A DNA stretch of 64,000 bases from Aureobasidium sp. EXF-3400 (GCA_024195585.1 SWBL01000063.1:112969-176968), one strand, 5' to 3'; positions 11,311 to 23,361 are shown, counted from the first letter of the stretch. Notes: generated from the letters alone by a model not told the origin. Numbers and translations are program-made.

Positions 11311-13114
11311 ATGGCCTCCCTCTCCCGCTCGGTTTCGTCATTGGCGGTCAGCTCGCGAATCAATGTCGTGCTTAGAATCGGTTCTCGAGTCCCGCGTACT
11401 GCACATGTCAACAGAGTCAGCGGCAACCACACCCAAATTGGATACCGATTCGGAAGCAGTGCTGCAATCCCCAGAAAGGAGCCTATCGCCAGTGATGCGC
11501 ACGCCCCGGCCAAGATCGTTGGCAACTCGAAAGTCTACAAGAGTGCAGAGGACGCAGTAGCAGACATCAAGAGCGGCTCTACCATCTTGAGTTCTGGTTT
11601 CGGTCTTTGCGGTGTTGCAGGTGGGTCTTCCTCATGACCAGGAAAGACATGATCGCAGCTTAACAGTTTTCGACAGAAACTATCATTCAAGCAATTGCGA
11701 AAAGAGGACCCAGCGAGGTCACCAACCTGACAGCAGTCTCCAACAACGCCGGTGTAGGAGATGGTGGTCTTGCTTCTTTGGTCAAGTCTGGTCAGGCCTC
11801 CAAACTGATCATCTCATACCTGGGTGGTAACAAAGTACTCGAGAAGAAGTATCTTTCAGGAGAAATCGGCATTGAGCTGTGCCCCCAAGGTACTCTCGCT
11901 GAGAGAATCAGAGCTGGTGGTGCAGGCATCCCAGCTTTCTTCACACCCACCGGTGTCAACACTGCCATCATGACTGGTGACATTCCCATCAGATTCGGAC
12001 CTCCAGCTGAGGGCTCTTCAGAGCTCTCTGTAGCTGAGGCTGGTACTCCTCGCGAGACCCGTGTATTCGAGGGAAAGACATACAACATGGAGCGCGCAAT
12101 CAAGGGTGATGTCGCAGTCCTGAGAGCATGGAAGGTCGACGAGGCTGGTAACTGTCGCTTCCGGTGAGTTTGAGAAGTCACAAATGTTGCGACTCGAGAT
12201 CTGACCTTCATACCAGCTACACCACTCAAGCATTCGGTGTGCTCGTCGCAAAGGCCGCCAAGTTGTCCATCGTCGAAGCCGAGGAAATCGTTCCCGTAGG
12301 CTCAATCCACCCTGACGACGTCCACCTCCCCGGTATCTACATCGACCGTATCATCAAGGCCACAGCCGAGAAGGGAATCGAGGCCAGAATGACTCGTGCT
12401 TCAGAAGAGACCTCAACCGAGTCCATTCCTGCTAAGGAGAAGTCGCCCGCCCTGGTTAGAAGAGAGAGAATCGCCAAGCGCGCCTCGAAGGAACTCCACA
12501 ACGGCATGTACGTTAACCTCGGTGTCGGTATGCCCACCTTGGCTCCTTCTTTCCTCAACCCTGATGTCAAGGTCTGGATCCAGTCTGAGAACGGTCTTCT
12601 CGGTCTTGGTCCTTACCCGACTGAGGAGGAGGTTGACGCTGATCTTATCAACGCTGGAAAGGAGACTGTTACCATGGTTCCTGGTGGTGCTACCTTCGAC
12701 TCTGCCGAGTCTTTCGCCATGATCCGTGGTGGACACGTCGATGTCTCTATTCTTGGAGCCCTTCAAGTCAGCGCCAACGGAGATCTGGCCAACTACATGA
12801 TTCCCGGCAAGGTCGTTAAGGGTATGGGAGGTGCCATGGACCTTGTGTCCAACCCTGAGCAGACCAAGATTGTTTGCTTGACCGACCACGTCGATAAGTA
12901 CGGCAAGCCCAAGGTCGTGCAAGAGTGCTCGTTGCCTCTTACTGGAGCCCGTGTCGTCAGCACCATCATCACCGACATGTGTGTCTTCCAGGTTGATCTC
13001 AAGGACGGCGGTCTTACTCTTACCGAGTTGGCTGAGGGCGTCACTGTCGAGGACATCAAGGCCAACACTGGTGCATCATTCACAGTCGCAAAGGACATCA
13101 AGTCGATGGAGTAA
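11311..13114 (+). CDS. OXCT1: Mitochondrial succinyl-CoA:3-ketoacid CoA-transferase (SCOT)
   Basis: Three exons (11311-11620, 11677-12163, 12217-13114) give 564 aa. The enzyme moves CoA from succinyl-CoA to acetoacetate or related acids in the mitochondrial matrix. The first 45 or so residues are Ser/Arg-rich with few acids, as in a mitochondrial targeting peptide. The alpha-like half follows (GSTILSSGFGLCGVAG, FTPTGVNT, NMERAIKGDVAVLRAWKVD) and then the beta-like half (RIAKRASKELHNGMYVNLG, GMPTLAP). The catalytic glutamate is in SENGLLGLGPYP (about residue 390). PGGATFDSAESFAMIRGGH and SGTTITDMCVF-like blocks also fit. Both halves are fused, as in eukaryotic SCOT, while many bacteria use two chains. 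In fungi the enzyme may also act on acetate or propionate-related acids; that is not resolved here. Confidence 0.92.
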
Positions 13115-15268
13115 ATTCTGGAGCCCAAGAGGGCCCAACAATTCTGATCTCCCATGCCATTTCCAAGTCGGACTCTCGATCTACATTGCTGCCAATCTTG
13201 GCCAGCTGGTCGGACGGCACCTTGATGAATTGGGATAGCTTTACGTAGCGTCTTGATCAGCTCATCCGGGCTCGGCCGTGGATTGGATCTTCACGAGTAA
13301 TGTCAGCATACCTGAACGCGTGGTGAGGACAATGCATTTCAATAGACGGAATAGAAAATGTGTGTAGCGTTGTTGTATATGGCGAATCTGCTTAGATAAT
13401 GGAAAAAGCATAGCAATCAAGTTTTTAAACTCTTTCCGGCGTGTTTCATCAGGTATCGTGGCTAGAGGAGCGGTCAACCGGAGTAAAGGAGAGGCTGTGC
13501 GTTTGTGGTCCATCATGGAGGACTCCGTAGTGCTCTCAACAAGCTATCTGCCAGAACAGATCACGAGAAAAGATATGGGAAATGCTTCACATATGAGCTA
13601 CTGTAGTTGATACTCTTGACATGTCTGACTTTCGTTCACCTTGCAGAGATGCTATATTGTGCCAGGAATATATTGGTCAATCGACACCACATAGTATAAA
13701 ATTGATTGACTCTGAGAATATCCTAGACAGAGCCAAGACACTTACTCCGAGTCTTTTGATGATGAGGCTCTAAACAGTTGAGTTCTCATGACTCTCAGAG
13801 TGACACTCAAGGCCAAGATGTGTGTCATGACAATGTCTAGAGCTTTCTGGAGCACAGAGATCCTTTGATCCGCTGTAGCTCATTGGGCTCTTGAGTCTAT
13901 AATAGCGGAGCACTTGCCAATGGCAACATCAAGGTCAAGCCATGTCCACTTCCTAACTCTGACCCTGTGTCACTGTGCAACTCTGGAGTCGTCGATCAAC
14001 ACTCTATCGAATCTCGTGGCATGCACCAGCCACCTTCGCACCGCAAGCGGCTACCTACGGTCTTACGGAGTAGTGCTTCTTGTCCAAGCATACCAAGTTG
14101 TAACGACTCAGGGAACTTCTGTCTACTAACACCGCTTGGGTGACAGGACAGCTCTGGATGGGGCCGCGGTGCACTTCTTTCTAGCGTTCTGTTGGTGTGA
14201 CAGTCCGACAGAGGGACTATTTGTCCCTAAACCACTAGACATATTCTTTACAGTCGGATTCTCCCAGAGATCTGCATTGTCCGGAGATGAATGCGCTGCA
14301 TCCCCAGAGTGGCACACCACTTGAGGCTCTCTAGCCTATCTTGGTCTTTTTCGACCGTAGACAGAAGGTGCTCAACTATTGTTTGGTGTCAAATGTTTCA
14401 GTTTGATTGCCAGTGGCAGTTGCATCACAGACACAGGAGCGTGATCCGATGTTTCCTGAAGACGGAAGGCGCCAAGTTGAGAGTCGGACTTTCTGCGGGT
14501 CCCTGGCTGATTGACCACATTCGCCAGATTGTCCGTGCACGAGGATGCCCAGCTTTGTTGACAACCTTCGCCATTGTTCACCATCTATTATACATCCAGC
14601 TTGTAGATCAGAGGGATCTTTCAATAAGCGCCTGTAAACCGGACTCTCTCAGTATGCTGTTATAAGCATACCGAATATCCTCGCGCCAGGCTTCACCTCC
14701 ACCTCCTCAACATCACCCATGACTGCCATACCAGAGAACGTTCTACCAGACTTACCTTTGTTGCTGCTTCACGGTCCACCGGCTATCACTCACGTGGGGA
14801 AGACCAAGCTTTCGCTGATCTACATCAAGCATCTACCTATAATTTAAATCAGGATCAGTAGTCCAGTACTCACACATATCTGACTCGGTCGCTGAGCAAG
14901 GAGACCTGCAGCCAATAGGCAGCATGAACAGCCACAAGCCTTCTACCCACCTTCCCCCGGACAATGACTCGTCAAAAGGTCCCTTGACCGTGACCAACCT
15001 CGAGCTGTGTCTGTCACGGACCAGTCACCTGGGACCATCCCAATCAAGCCATGGTAGGTACTCAGGGGGACTTGAGCAGACAACAACGATCATCATGTCG
15101 AGGTCAATATATAATAGATGAGGTCGTCGACCATTCAACAACCTATCTCAGCATCAACTTCTTCACTCTCTCTCACCAAGCTTCCTTTCTTCTCCAAGGC
15201 TTCCACTCTTTACGGGCCCTTTCTCGATTCTCTATTACACAACCCCAGATCTTTATCAATCAGCAAAT
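13115..15268. other. Long intergenic region between SCOT and the first Kex2-repeat gene
   Basis: In about 2.1 kb no frame shows a convincing protein. The distal half is relatively rich in direct GACTCT/CTCAAG-like words. The proximal end is the promoter of the secreted repeat protein. It carries a CACGTGGG E-box at 14791-14798, a TATATAATA box at 15108-15116 and a CT-rich leader before the ATG at 15269. Confidence 0.5.
15108..15116 (+). promoter_or_regulatory. TATA box of the first Kex2-repeat gene
   Basis: TATATAATA lies 153 bp before the ATG and is followed by a long pyrimidine-rich leader (TTCTTCACTCTCTCTCACC), an arrangement common at strongly expressed fungal genes. Confidence 0.5.
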
Positions 15269-16474
15269 ATGCGTTTCACTCAGGCTATCGCTACTGCGAT
15301 CCTCTCATTCACCATGGTCTCGGCCATGCCCATTGGCTCCTCTGGAAGCGTTCTCGGAAACGTTGGCTCAGGTGTCCACCCAACCGTCTCCTCTGCTGGA
15401 ACCTCAGTAGATGGAGTTGGAACGGTCGTGGACGGCTTGGCTGGTGTTGTAGGTGGAGTCTCGACTACCTTGACCGGCACTGGCCATGTTGCCAACGGAG
15501 CTGGCAAACACATTGAAGCCTCCAAGCGCCAGGTCCTCTCCGGTGTCCACCCGATCGTCACCTCTGCTGGAACCTCAGTAGATGGCGTTGGAACGGTCGT
15601 AGACGGCTTGGGCGGTGTTGTCGGGGGAGTTTCGACTACCTTGACCGGTACTGGCCATGTGGTTAATGGCGCTGGCCAGCACATCGAGAACTCGAAGCGT
15701 CAGGTCCTCTCCGGCGTCCACCCAATTGTTACCTCCGCTGGTACCTCAGTTAACGGCGCTGGAACCCTGGTAGACGGAATTGGAGGTGTGGTAGGAGGCG
15801 TCGGTCTCACAGTCGGTGCTGTCGGCTCTACTGTCAACAATGTCGGCCAGGGCGCCGCTGGAGAGAACGTTCTCAAGCGTCAGGTCCTCTCAGGAGTTCA
15901 TCCTACCGTTAAATCTGCTGGTACCTCAGTCGATGGCGCCGGAACTCTGGTAGATGGAATTGGCGGAATTGTCGGGGGCGTTTCGACTACCTTGACTGGC
16001 ACTGGTCACGTCGCCAACAACCTCGGCCAGCACGTCGAGAACAGCAAGCGTTCTTCCCTTCTCGACAACGTTGTTGGTCTCCCTGTTGTCCAAGGTGTCA
16101 CCCACACTGTCGGCGAGCTCGTCGGTGAAGTTGCTCAGGGTGGTGTTCCCGCTGCCGCCAGCAACCTTGTTGGAGGTGTCGCCAAGCGCTCTCCCATCCT
16201 TGACTCTGAGCTCGGCTCTGGACTCTCAGGTGTTGGCGGCACAGTCGATGGCCTTACTTCCGGTGGCCTTGTTGGATCCGTCAGCAACACCGTTGACTCT
16301 CTCACTGGCCCCCTTCTCGGCAACATCAAGCGTGAGCTTGTCGGCTCTGTCCTCAACACCGTCGACTCCGTTGTTGCCCCTATCACCGGCAACGTCCTCA
16401 AGCGTGAGCTTGTCAACTCTGTCGTCGAGGATGTCGACTCCATTGTTGCCCCCATCACTGGCAACGTCCTCTAA
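15269..16474 (+). CDS. Secreted Kex2-processed repeat protein 1
   Basis: This single-exon gene of 401 aa has a signal peptide (MRFTQAIATAILSFTMVSA, then MPIGSS). Seven Lys-Arg sites (after residues 87, 144, 204, 261, 307, 355 and 379) divide it into eight blocks. Blocks 1-4 are homologous, 57-60 residues in the complete ones, each with GVHPxVxSAGTSV(D/N)G, GT(V/L)VDG(I/L) and mostly GGVSTTLTGTGHV. Blocks 5-6 are different but related in composition, and the last two are 24- and 22-residue versions of ELV(G/N)SV..VDS(V/I)VAPITGNVL. There is no cysteine and very high Gly/Val/Thr/Ser. Kex2 in the late Golgi cuts after Lys-Arg, so the likely products are a set of secreted peptides. This is the general design of Kex2-processed repeat proteins such as fungal repellents and cyclic-peptide precursors. 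I see no UstY/DUF3328-type partner nearby. The peptides' role is unknown. Confidence 0.85.
   Translation: MRFTQAIATAILSFTMVSAMPIGSSGSVLGNVGSGVHPTVSSAGTSVDGVGTVVDGLAGVVGGVSTTLTGTGHVANGAGKHIEASKRQVLSGVHPIVTSAGTSVDGVGTVVDGLGGVVGGVSTTLTGTGHVVNGAGQHIENSKRQVLSGVHPIVTSAGTSVNGAGTLVDGIGGVVGGVGLTVGAVGSTVNNVGQGAAGENVLKRQVLSGVHPTVKSAGTSVDGAGTLVDGIGGIVGGVSTTLTGTGHVANNLGQHVENSKRSSLLDNVVGLPVVQGVTHTVGELVGEVAQGGVPAAASNLVGGVAKRSPILDSELGSGLSGVGGTVDGLTSGGLVGSVSNTVDSLTGPLLGNIKRELVGSVLNTVDSVVAPITGNVLKRELVNSVVEDVDSIVAPITGNVL
15530..16051 (+). repeat. Internal tandem repeats, 171-180 bp units
   Basis: Three complete units lie at 15530-15700 (57 codons), 15701-15880 (60 codons) and 15881-16051 (57 codons). Each begins CAGGTCCTCTC, encoding QVLSG after a Lys-Arg. 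A related first copy precedes them without the QVL start. Unit 3 has lost the STTLTGTGHV segment and carries another glycine-valine stretch in its place. Confidence 0.85.
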
Positions 16475-18782
16475 ATCAACATCATTCAACACCATACAAC
16501 ACCGAACCACAATTCTATCACGAAACAACTTCTACTTCTTCAGCCCGGACGGAACAGACCACGATCATGAGATGACTCTTGGACTCATTGCACTAGAGCA
16601 CTTATGATAGTGCGGGGGTTTTCTTATGTCCAGATTCCATGTACTCTACCAGACTTATTTCTTAATATAATCCATTTACTTGCAGGCTTCACATTTTCTC
16701 AGAGGTTGTTAGTGCTTGGTGATTCATTCTTGACGCTCAGCAGGCGTGTGATACTGAAAAGGGTCTATCTTTCGAGATCTGGTCCGATGAGTCTCCAAAG
16801 GATTCTCGTGTATTTGGATATGGCTCTTCCTCAAATAGTCAGATCTTTCGTACAACTAATAAGTACGACCTAGATTCATACTATATAAAGTAGTTGGACG
16901 ACATGACGATGGAGACCATCCTACCCTTCGGGCTTCTTGCAAAATCCCACCTCCCTGAAGTCCTCTCATTGGACTCATGGGCCCCTTTCTAATTTCCTCG
17001 CGACTGGTGCATCGAGCCACGAACCCTTATACAGAAATTAATCAGGTTAGTGAAGCCTCAAGTCAAGTATATCATCCCCAACATACGTAGTACCTTCTCT
17101 TAATGCCCCCGTTTAGATGACAGGAGTCGCAAGAAGTAGAAGAATGGAGATGAGTCGACGGAGAAAAGACTTACAGACCTGATCACTTCTCGTTGGGCAA
17201 GGGCTCGGTGTCGGAGTTTTTGGTAGATCAAAGACCCAGAGCCACGGACCTTACTTTTTGTATTTGGGAAGACTGTTTTGAAGCAATATGAAGGAAACTT
17301 CGATGGACAAGTAAGATTACTAAGAAAGTTGCGAGATAGCAAGTATATATACTTTTCAAGGAGTTCTCTAAGAGTTTGAATCGAGTCTTAATGGGGTGAA
17401 GGAGTATTTGGATACGGATTGGACTTCTACTCTCACATAATCAGAATGTCACAGATCTTAGAGGAGATTAGTTTGCTCTGCTGTTAAGTTACAACAGCAT
17501 TATCGGTCTAAAGAAAAACAACCTGTCACTCATCGTGAATCCTTATCCTCTTTGGAAATGAAATATCGAAACATTCGTTGGTTAAGATGACCCACGCTGC
17601 CTATCGTGTCAACACAACTGTGCATTTCCACAGCTTCCAATATCACTACTATCTTATGAGAGAGAACAAAGGTTGCAATTGAAACAAAGTCGAAATTGCG
17701 AATCGTGAACGGCGCAAAAAGGATTTGAACCGTGGTGGTTCAGGCACAGCCCTCGCTTAGCAGGGGCAGCTGTGCAGGTTGCCGTTGGGCCGTCTTACCG
17801 GTTTGTAGGGAATTGTAAAGATTGAAAGAGTATCTAAGGGCCGTGGCTATCAAAGTTGACACGATGTTTGCGGGTCAAAAGTAGCTAGTTGAAGAAAAAG
17901 CGAAAGTGCGAATCGAGAACGGCGCAAAAAGGATTTGAACCGTGGTGGTTCTGGCAACAGCCTTGGGTGGAAGTTGGTAGGTTGCCATTGGGCCGTCTTA
18001 CCGGTTGTAGGGAATTGTGAGATTCCATAGGATATATGAGGGTAGGCTGACAGAAAAGAACATGTGTTTGTTTTGGGCACCAGATCATCAGACGCCCAAC
18101 ACTGTAGGACTTCGGAGGATTGGCATACAAGACCTTTAACTACAATCGGTTGTATCGACAAAAGAATGCTCAATAACTACCTTGAGTCTCGAAACAGAAT
18201 ACCAAGTGACATTGTCATATTAAACCGTAGATATAAGGTAGTGAGGGTCCTTTTTGTTGGACAGGGTTGTACTCGCAACAACCAAAATTTTCGAAATTTG
18301 AAGCATTAGTCCGGCACATTTCGAGGATCGTGTATGTCATGGCCTCAACCGAGATAAGATCGTAGAGTGTAGCGCGAAGTGGGATCGTGGAGGTGCCTCT
18401 CCTCTCAGTGTCTTCGATCTCGTCGTCCACAATCCTTGCTCTTGCTCGAATATTCGGTGTCTGGGCTTCGCTGTTTGTCCGGTGGTGACAGTAAGCTGAC
18501 TGTCGGGATTCAGGATGTGCTGACGAGGGTCTTTTGGTTGCTGCTGTAATCTTGATATGTCAATTATGAATTCAATCGGCATCTTGCGTATTCGTCCGTG
18601 GGCAACTCCATTTTTGTTGGGCTTCACTTGATAGCATACCAGGAGACATGGTCATCAGGATCCTGGAGACTGTAGACAAGCATCTCATCGATTGCCTGCC
18701 TCGCCATGGTCTTATGATATGCCAGCTTACCCAACATGTGCTTGATGTTTCGCGCGCGGCTGTGACTCTGACGCTGCAGGGA
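16475..18782. other. Gene-poor region with tRNA-like repeat pair
   Basis: I find no convincing coding region. A weak resemblance to the left-end intron-like cores is visible on the minus strand at about 17100-17200 (GTGATCAGGTC with a nearby CATCTCCATTCTTCT). Two related segments with a tRNA-like box lie at 17690-18020 and are listed separately. Confidence 0.45.
17704..18017 (-). repeat. Two tRNA-like repeat copies, not functional tRNAs
   Basis: Copies at about 17704-17817 and 17917-18017 share long blocks: GCGCAAAAAGGATTTGAACC, CGTGGTGGTTC and GGGCCGTCTTACCGG, followed by TTTGTAGGG or TTGTAGGG. On the minus strand each has GGTTCAAATCC, a perfect tRNA T-loop/B-box. Upstream lies CCCAACGGCAACC or CCCAATGGCAACC, which resembles a D-loop. 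However, the T-stem and outer acceptor stem do not pair and the middle of the two copies differs. They look like decayed tRNA or tRNA-derived repeat copies. Confidence 0.5.
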
Positions 18783-19578
18783 TCATGCAATTGGTCCAGA
18801 CGATGCCGCGTCGTGGCACTGTAGGACGCTCATGTAGGAACCTATGCCAATACAAAGTCGACTGTCGTTGAGAAGCCGAGAAGCGTCGGAGTAATCATCT
18901 GTTGTACAGGTCTCCATGGCGGGGTTTGTTGAGCAACTCTCCATGGTAAATAGCATGGGCACCGCGTAGTTGTAGTACATGCACACTTCTGCTCAAAGTT
19001 CGGACCCAGGCGATTGTTGTCCGATTGTCGACTCGAGTTCGAAATTAAGACCATATTGCCGTTGGAACGCCAATGTAGAGACGTGTAGCGATTGTCCGTG
19101 GTCGTCCGATACATGCAGGCCGCTCCTTGTTTAGCGGTACCCGAGTGGGCGCAGTTGGCGACGAGATTATTTCTACCCCTCACCAAAGCAAACTCATCCC
19201 TGTTTGCACAACCATCGTAGAGCAGGGTGAGAGGCCAAAGACGAAGAGTTCCATGAACTGAGAAAGGGCCTTCCACCATGACCTTCTTGTGAATTCTGTC
19301 CTCAAGCAAAACATCGTCGATTCAAAATATCTCGATCGTTGATGTCCAAGTTTGGTGAACTGTTTGCGGTCTGTGCAGAGGCAGAGGTGGTGAAGATCGA
19401 GGATTTGGCGGGGCAATGACACCGGAGCTGTCGGCAGCTTTCGATATCTTGGACCTCCTGAGGACCGTGCCCCTGACATCACACGAGGCCATGTGGTTTT
19501 CTGTCCCACCATTGGATCATCTGTAGCTCTTGCCACGGAAAATGTTGCAGCAAACAGGACAGAAATCGGCCCTTTCAA
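18783..19578 (-). pseudogene. Frameshifted remnant of a secreted cysteine-containing protein
   Basis: The minus-strand ATG at 19578 starts MKGPISVLFAATFSVARA, a good signal peptide followed by TDDPMVG. Protein-like sequence then moves between frames: one segment with CRQLRCHCPAKSS and NSSPNLDIND, a second with KKVMVEGPFSVHGTLRLW and NLVANCAHSGTAKQGAAC, and a third with CMYYNYAVPM ending at CHDAASSGPIA (stop at about 18783). The changes of frame occur at three places where no acceptable intron fits, which suggests single-base insertions or deletions. The whole would be roughly 250 residues with a dozen or more cysteines, as in small secreted fungal proteins. An alternative is an unusual intron structure or assembly errors. 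No family recognised. Confidence 0.35.
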
Positions 19579-20710
<1,132 letters not shown>

Positions 20711-21519
20711 ACAGATCGCTGGCTGATCTGTTTTTGATGGAAGTTGCAAATGCATCTCCTCTTTCTATGATATCAAAAAATTTAGTTAATTTTACTACCT
20801 CATGACGGACATGAAATGAAAATATGATTCCCAGTCTACTTCTGTTTCAAATCTCTCTTCTCCTCTGTTCAGTTCGTGCATTTGACTCTATCCTCTACAT
20901 CTCTCTTTCGTATCTTCCAGGTTGCGTTGAGATGCTGTGTCTTGGTCAAGTATCGTTTTGGAAGTTAATGTTAGTATGCAACAAGAAACTAAAGTCACCA
21001 CAGACATTCAGTCACGTGGATGATTGCTGACTCCATCTCACAGTAAAAATCCGCAAACAGTCAATTCCGCACTCCCACTCCCCGACGTCCACAATCCTGG
21101 ACTCGGAGCAAGAGATCAAGTTACCAACTACCACACATATAGGCTTCACATTGCGATCAGCACATAGTGCTGCGGTCGCGAACCGGACGGAACCTGGTAG
21201 CCAAGCCAGTCAGCATACCAATGGGAACACATAATAGCCCAGACGACAATAATCCAAGCAAGAGCAAAGCAGGCTGTCCTCACGACTAGCAGGACAAATC
21301 ACACAGATGGTGCGAGAGTAGCAGTGAGATCGATGAATACGCAATAATGTATACAAGCTCACCTCGCCAGTATCCTCTTGAAATCTTCGAAAGGAACTTG
21401 TGCCTTTCTCGCAGATTCACCAGGACGTGTTTTTTTAATCTCGTTCAGAAAAGATAATCATGTCTTTGTTCCTTGCATATCAAAGCCGTCTTTCCTCCTT
21501 ACACACTACTTCAAACCCT
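20711..21519. other. Convergent intergenic region
   Basis: This lies between the 3' ends of the mannitol dehydrogenase and the monooxygenase gene. An inverted repeat right after the stop (CAGATCGCTGGCTGATCTG, about 20712-20730) could form a hairpin in the 3' UTR. AT-rich sequence follows. No gene seen. Confidence 0.5.
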
Positions 21520-23361
21520 TTAATCCACCAACCCAACTTCAGCAGCTTTAATCTGCAAAGCCAAAAACTTGCTATAAATCCTACACAAAGCAAGATTTCC
21601 TCCCATATACCAAAACCCAGGATGGCCAGAAGGTCTCCACATCCCGTTCAACTCACCCTCACCATCCAAATCCCAAACATCAGAGACTTTATCCGCAACC
21701 TCGTCACCAAGAATTTTGCGGCAGGAGGTACGCATGTTATCGTAGCCTGTTGCCAAAACCACCACATCAGCAGCTATAAAGTTTTCGTCTGCAAGTCGCA
21801 CACCATCAGGTTCGAAGGCTGCGATCCCTTGCTCGCAACGCACGAGGTTGATTTTGCCGGACGTGATGAGCTCACTACATCCCACATCTATGTAATAACC
21901 ACCGCCTTTGGTCATGTATTTGCGAAACAAACCTGAGCCATCGAGGCCAAAGTCCACCGCGAAACCGGCTTTTTGCAACCCTGCAAGGTTTTCAGCCTCG
22001 GCTTTTGCAATGCTAGAGGTTAGGTTTCTGCCGAGGGCGAATTGTACGGGTAGAGGTAGAGATTGGGAATAGAGGTCTGCAGCGATGGTGGGAGGACCGG
22101 TTTCGTCGTAGGTGTTGGCATGTAGCATGTGGCCCCCGATTGAGGCTTGCAGGACATAGGTTCCTGAGCGTTGGAGCATGGTTACTGCTGCAGCACCTGC
22201 TTCGTGGTAGTTTTGAGCAATGTCGTGGCCGCTGTTGCCGGTGCCTACCACGAGGACTTTCTTGCCGTGGGCGGTGGTGGGCGTGGCGTCTTTGTGTGCG
22301 CTGCCGTGGTAAACAGTTCCCTTGAAGGAGGATTGGCCAGGGAAAGTTGGGATGCGAGGTTCACCGCTGTGGCCTGTTGCGAGGATGAGGTGGGAAGGGT
22401 GGAGGTCTCGTTTGCTTCCATCTGCTTTTGTGATGGTGACGGTCCAGGTTTTTGAGGTGGCAGAGTAGGTTGCTGAGGTTACGGAGGTGCAGAGCCATAT
22501 GTTGAGTTCCATTAGACTGGCATAGGCTTCAAACCAATCTCCGAGTTTGTCTTTTGGCGTGTACAGGGGCCAATTGGATGGGAATGGGAGGTAGGACATG
22601 TGTGCGTAAGTCACTGGGTCGTGGGTTACCAGAGTACGGTAGCGAGAGCGCCAGTTGTCTCCCACACGAGCTTGTCTGTCTACGATGAGGGTAGAGATGC
22701 CCAGTGCTTGCAATCGAGCGGCGAGATTGAGGCCAGCTTGTCCGGCTCCAATGATTAGAGCAGTGGGTTCAGATTCGGTGAAGTCATAAGTCTTTTGTCT
22801 TCTTTCGAACCAGTTTCCGCCCAGAGAAGAGTTTTGGCCGCCATGGGAGCGACGGGCGCCGGTGCTTTCTTCGTGGCCTTTTATCTCGTCGAGGGCTGTG
22901 TACAGCATATGAGCTTTCCAGTCTCCGGTTTCATCTTGAGCCAGACGAAGGAAACCACGGCCTCTACCTGTACTCGTCTCAAAAGTGAAGATTGATTGAA
23001 TCCATTCGAGTTCTGGGAGTTTTACGATGGAAGGGGCGTATGCTTCTCCTTCTTTAGCCAAACTCAATGGTCGTAGATTTACAGATGAGAGGATGGGAGA
23101 TAGGAAGGATGTAATGGCAGGTAGACCATGCAGAGTACGGAGATCCCAGGATAGAGCTACGTGGTCTCGCCACCAGCTGTCCTCGTGCAAAACTGTCTTC
23201 AGACGTGAAGCATCCCCAGAGAGAAGGACAGCTGAGAAACGATCAAGCCAGGATTGTGCAATCCCACGAGGAGACTGTTGGACAGGGGTTTCTCCTGTGA
23301 GTTGAGCTGGTGGGAAGCGAGGCAAGATTATATCATGAGGTTGGAGAGGAGCCGCAAGCAT
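21520..23361 (-). CDS. Flavin-dependent monooxygenase (FMO/YUCCA-like) with N-terminal NTF2-like region
   Basis: This single-exon gene gives 613 aa from the ATG at 23361. The frame opens further upstream only at TTG. Residues about 30-180 form an N-terminal region with WLDRFSAVLLSGDASRL and EDSWWRDHVALSWDLRT, as in SnoaL/NTF2-like extensions of fungal enzymes of this group. The FAD site ALIIGAGQAGLNLAARL is at about 200-216 and the NADPH site VLVVGTGNSGHDIAQNYHE at about 365-383. Between them are the GDNWRSRY and LATGHSG motifs, and VVVLATGYDN lies near the end. Such enzymes oxygenate N, S or C atoms of small molecules. The substrate cannot be read from the sequence. No metabolic cluster surrounds the gene. 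Confidence 0.85.
   Translation of the reverse strand: MLAAPLQPHDIILPRFPPAQLTGETPVQQSPRGIAQSWLDRFSAVLLSGDASRLKTVLHEDSWWRDHVALSWDLRTLHGLPAITSFLSPILSSVNLRPLSLAKEGEAYAPSIVKLPELEWIQSIFTFETSTGRGRGFLRLAQDETGDWKAHMLYTALDEIKGHEESTGARRSHGGQNSSLGGNWFERRQKTYDFTESEPTALIIGAGQAGLNLAARLQALGISTLIVDRQARVGDNWRSRYRTLVTHDPVTYAHMSYLPFPSNWPLYTPKDKLGDWFEAYASLMELNIWLCTSVTSATYSATSKTWTVTITKADGSKRDLHPSHLILATGHSGEPRIPTFPGQSSFKGTVYHGSAHKDATPTTAHGKKVLVVGTGNSGHDIAQNYHEAGAAAVTMLQRSGTYVLQASIGGHMLHANTYDETGPPTIAADLYSQSLPLPVQFALGRNLTSSIAKAEAENLAGLQKAGFAVDFGLDGSGLFRKYMTKGGGYYIDVGCSELITSGKINLVRCEQGIAAFEPDGVRLADENFIAADVVVLATGYDNMRTSCRKILGDEVADKVSDVWDLDGEGELNGMWRPSGHPGFWYMGGNLALCRIYSKFLALQIKAAEVGLVD

Noticed and set aside
15280..15684. 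Long antisense frame rich in Pro/Thr/Val opposite the repeat protein
   Set aside because: It mirrors the low-complexity repeats of the sense strand and has no signal or domain of its own.
17704..18017. Functional tRNA genes on the minus strand
   Set aside because: The B-box is perfect but the T-stem, D-stem and outer acceptor stem do not pair and no common anticodon arm is found in the two copies.
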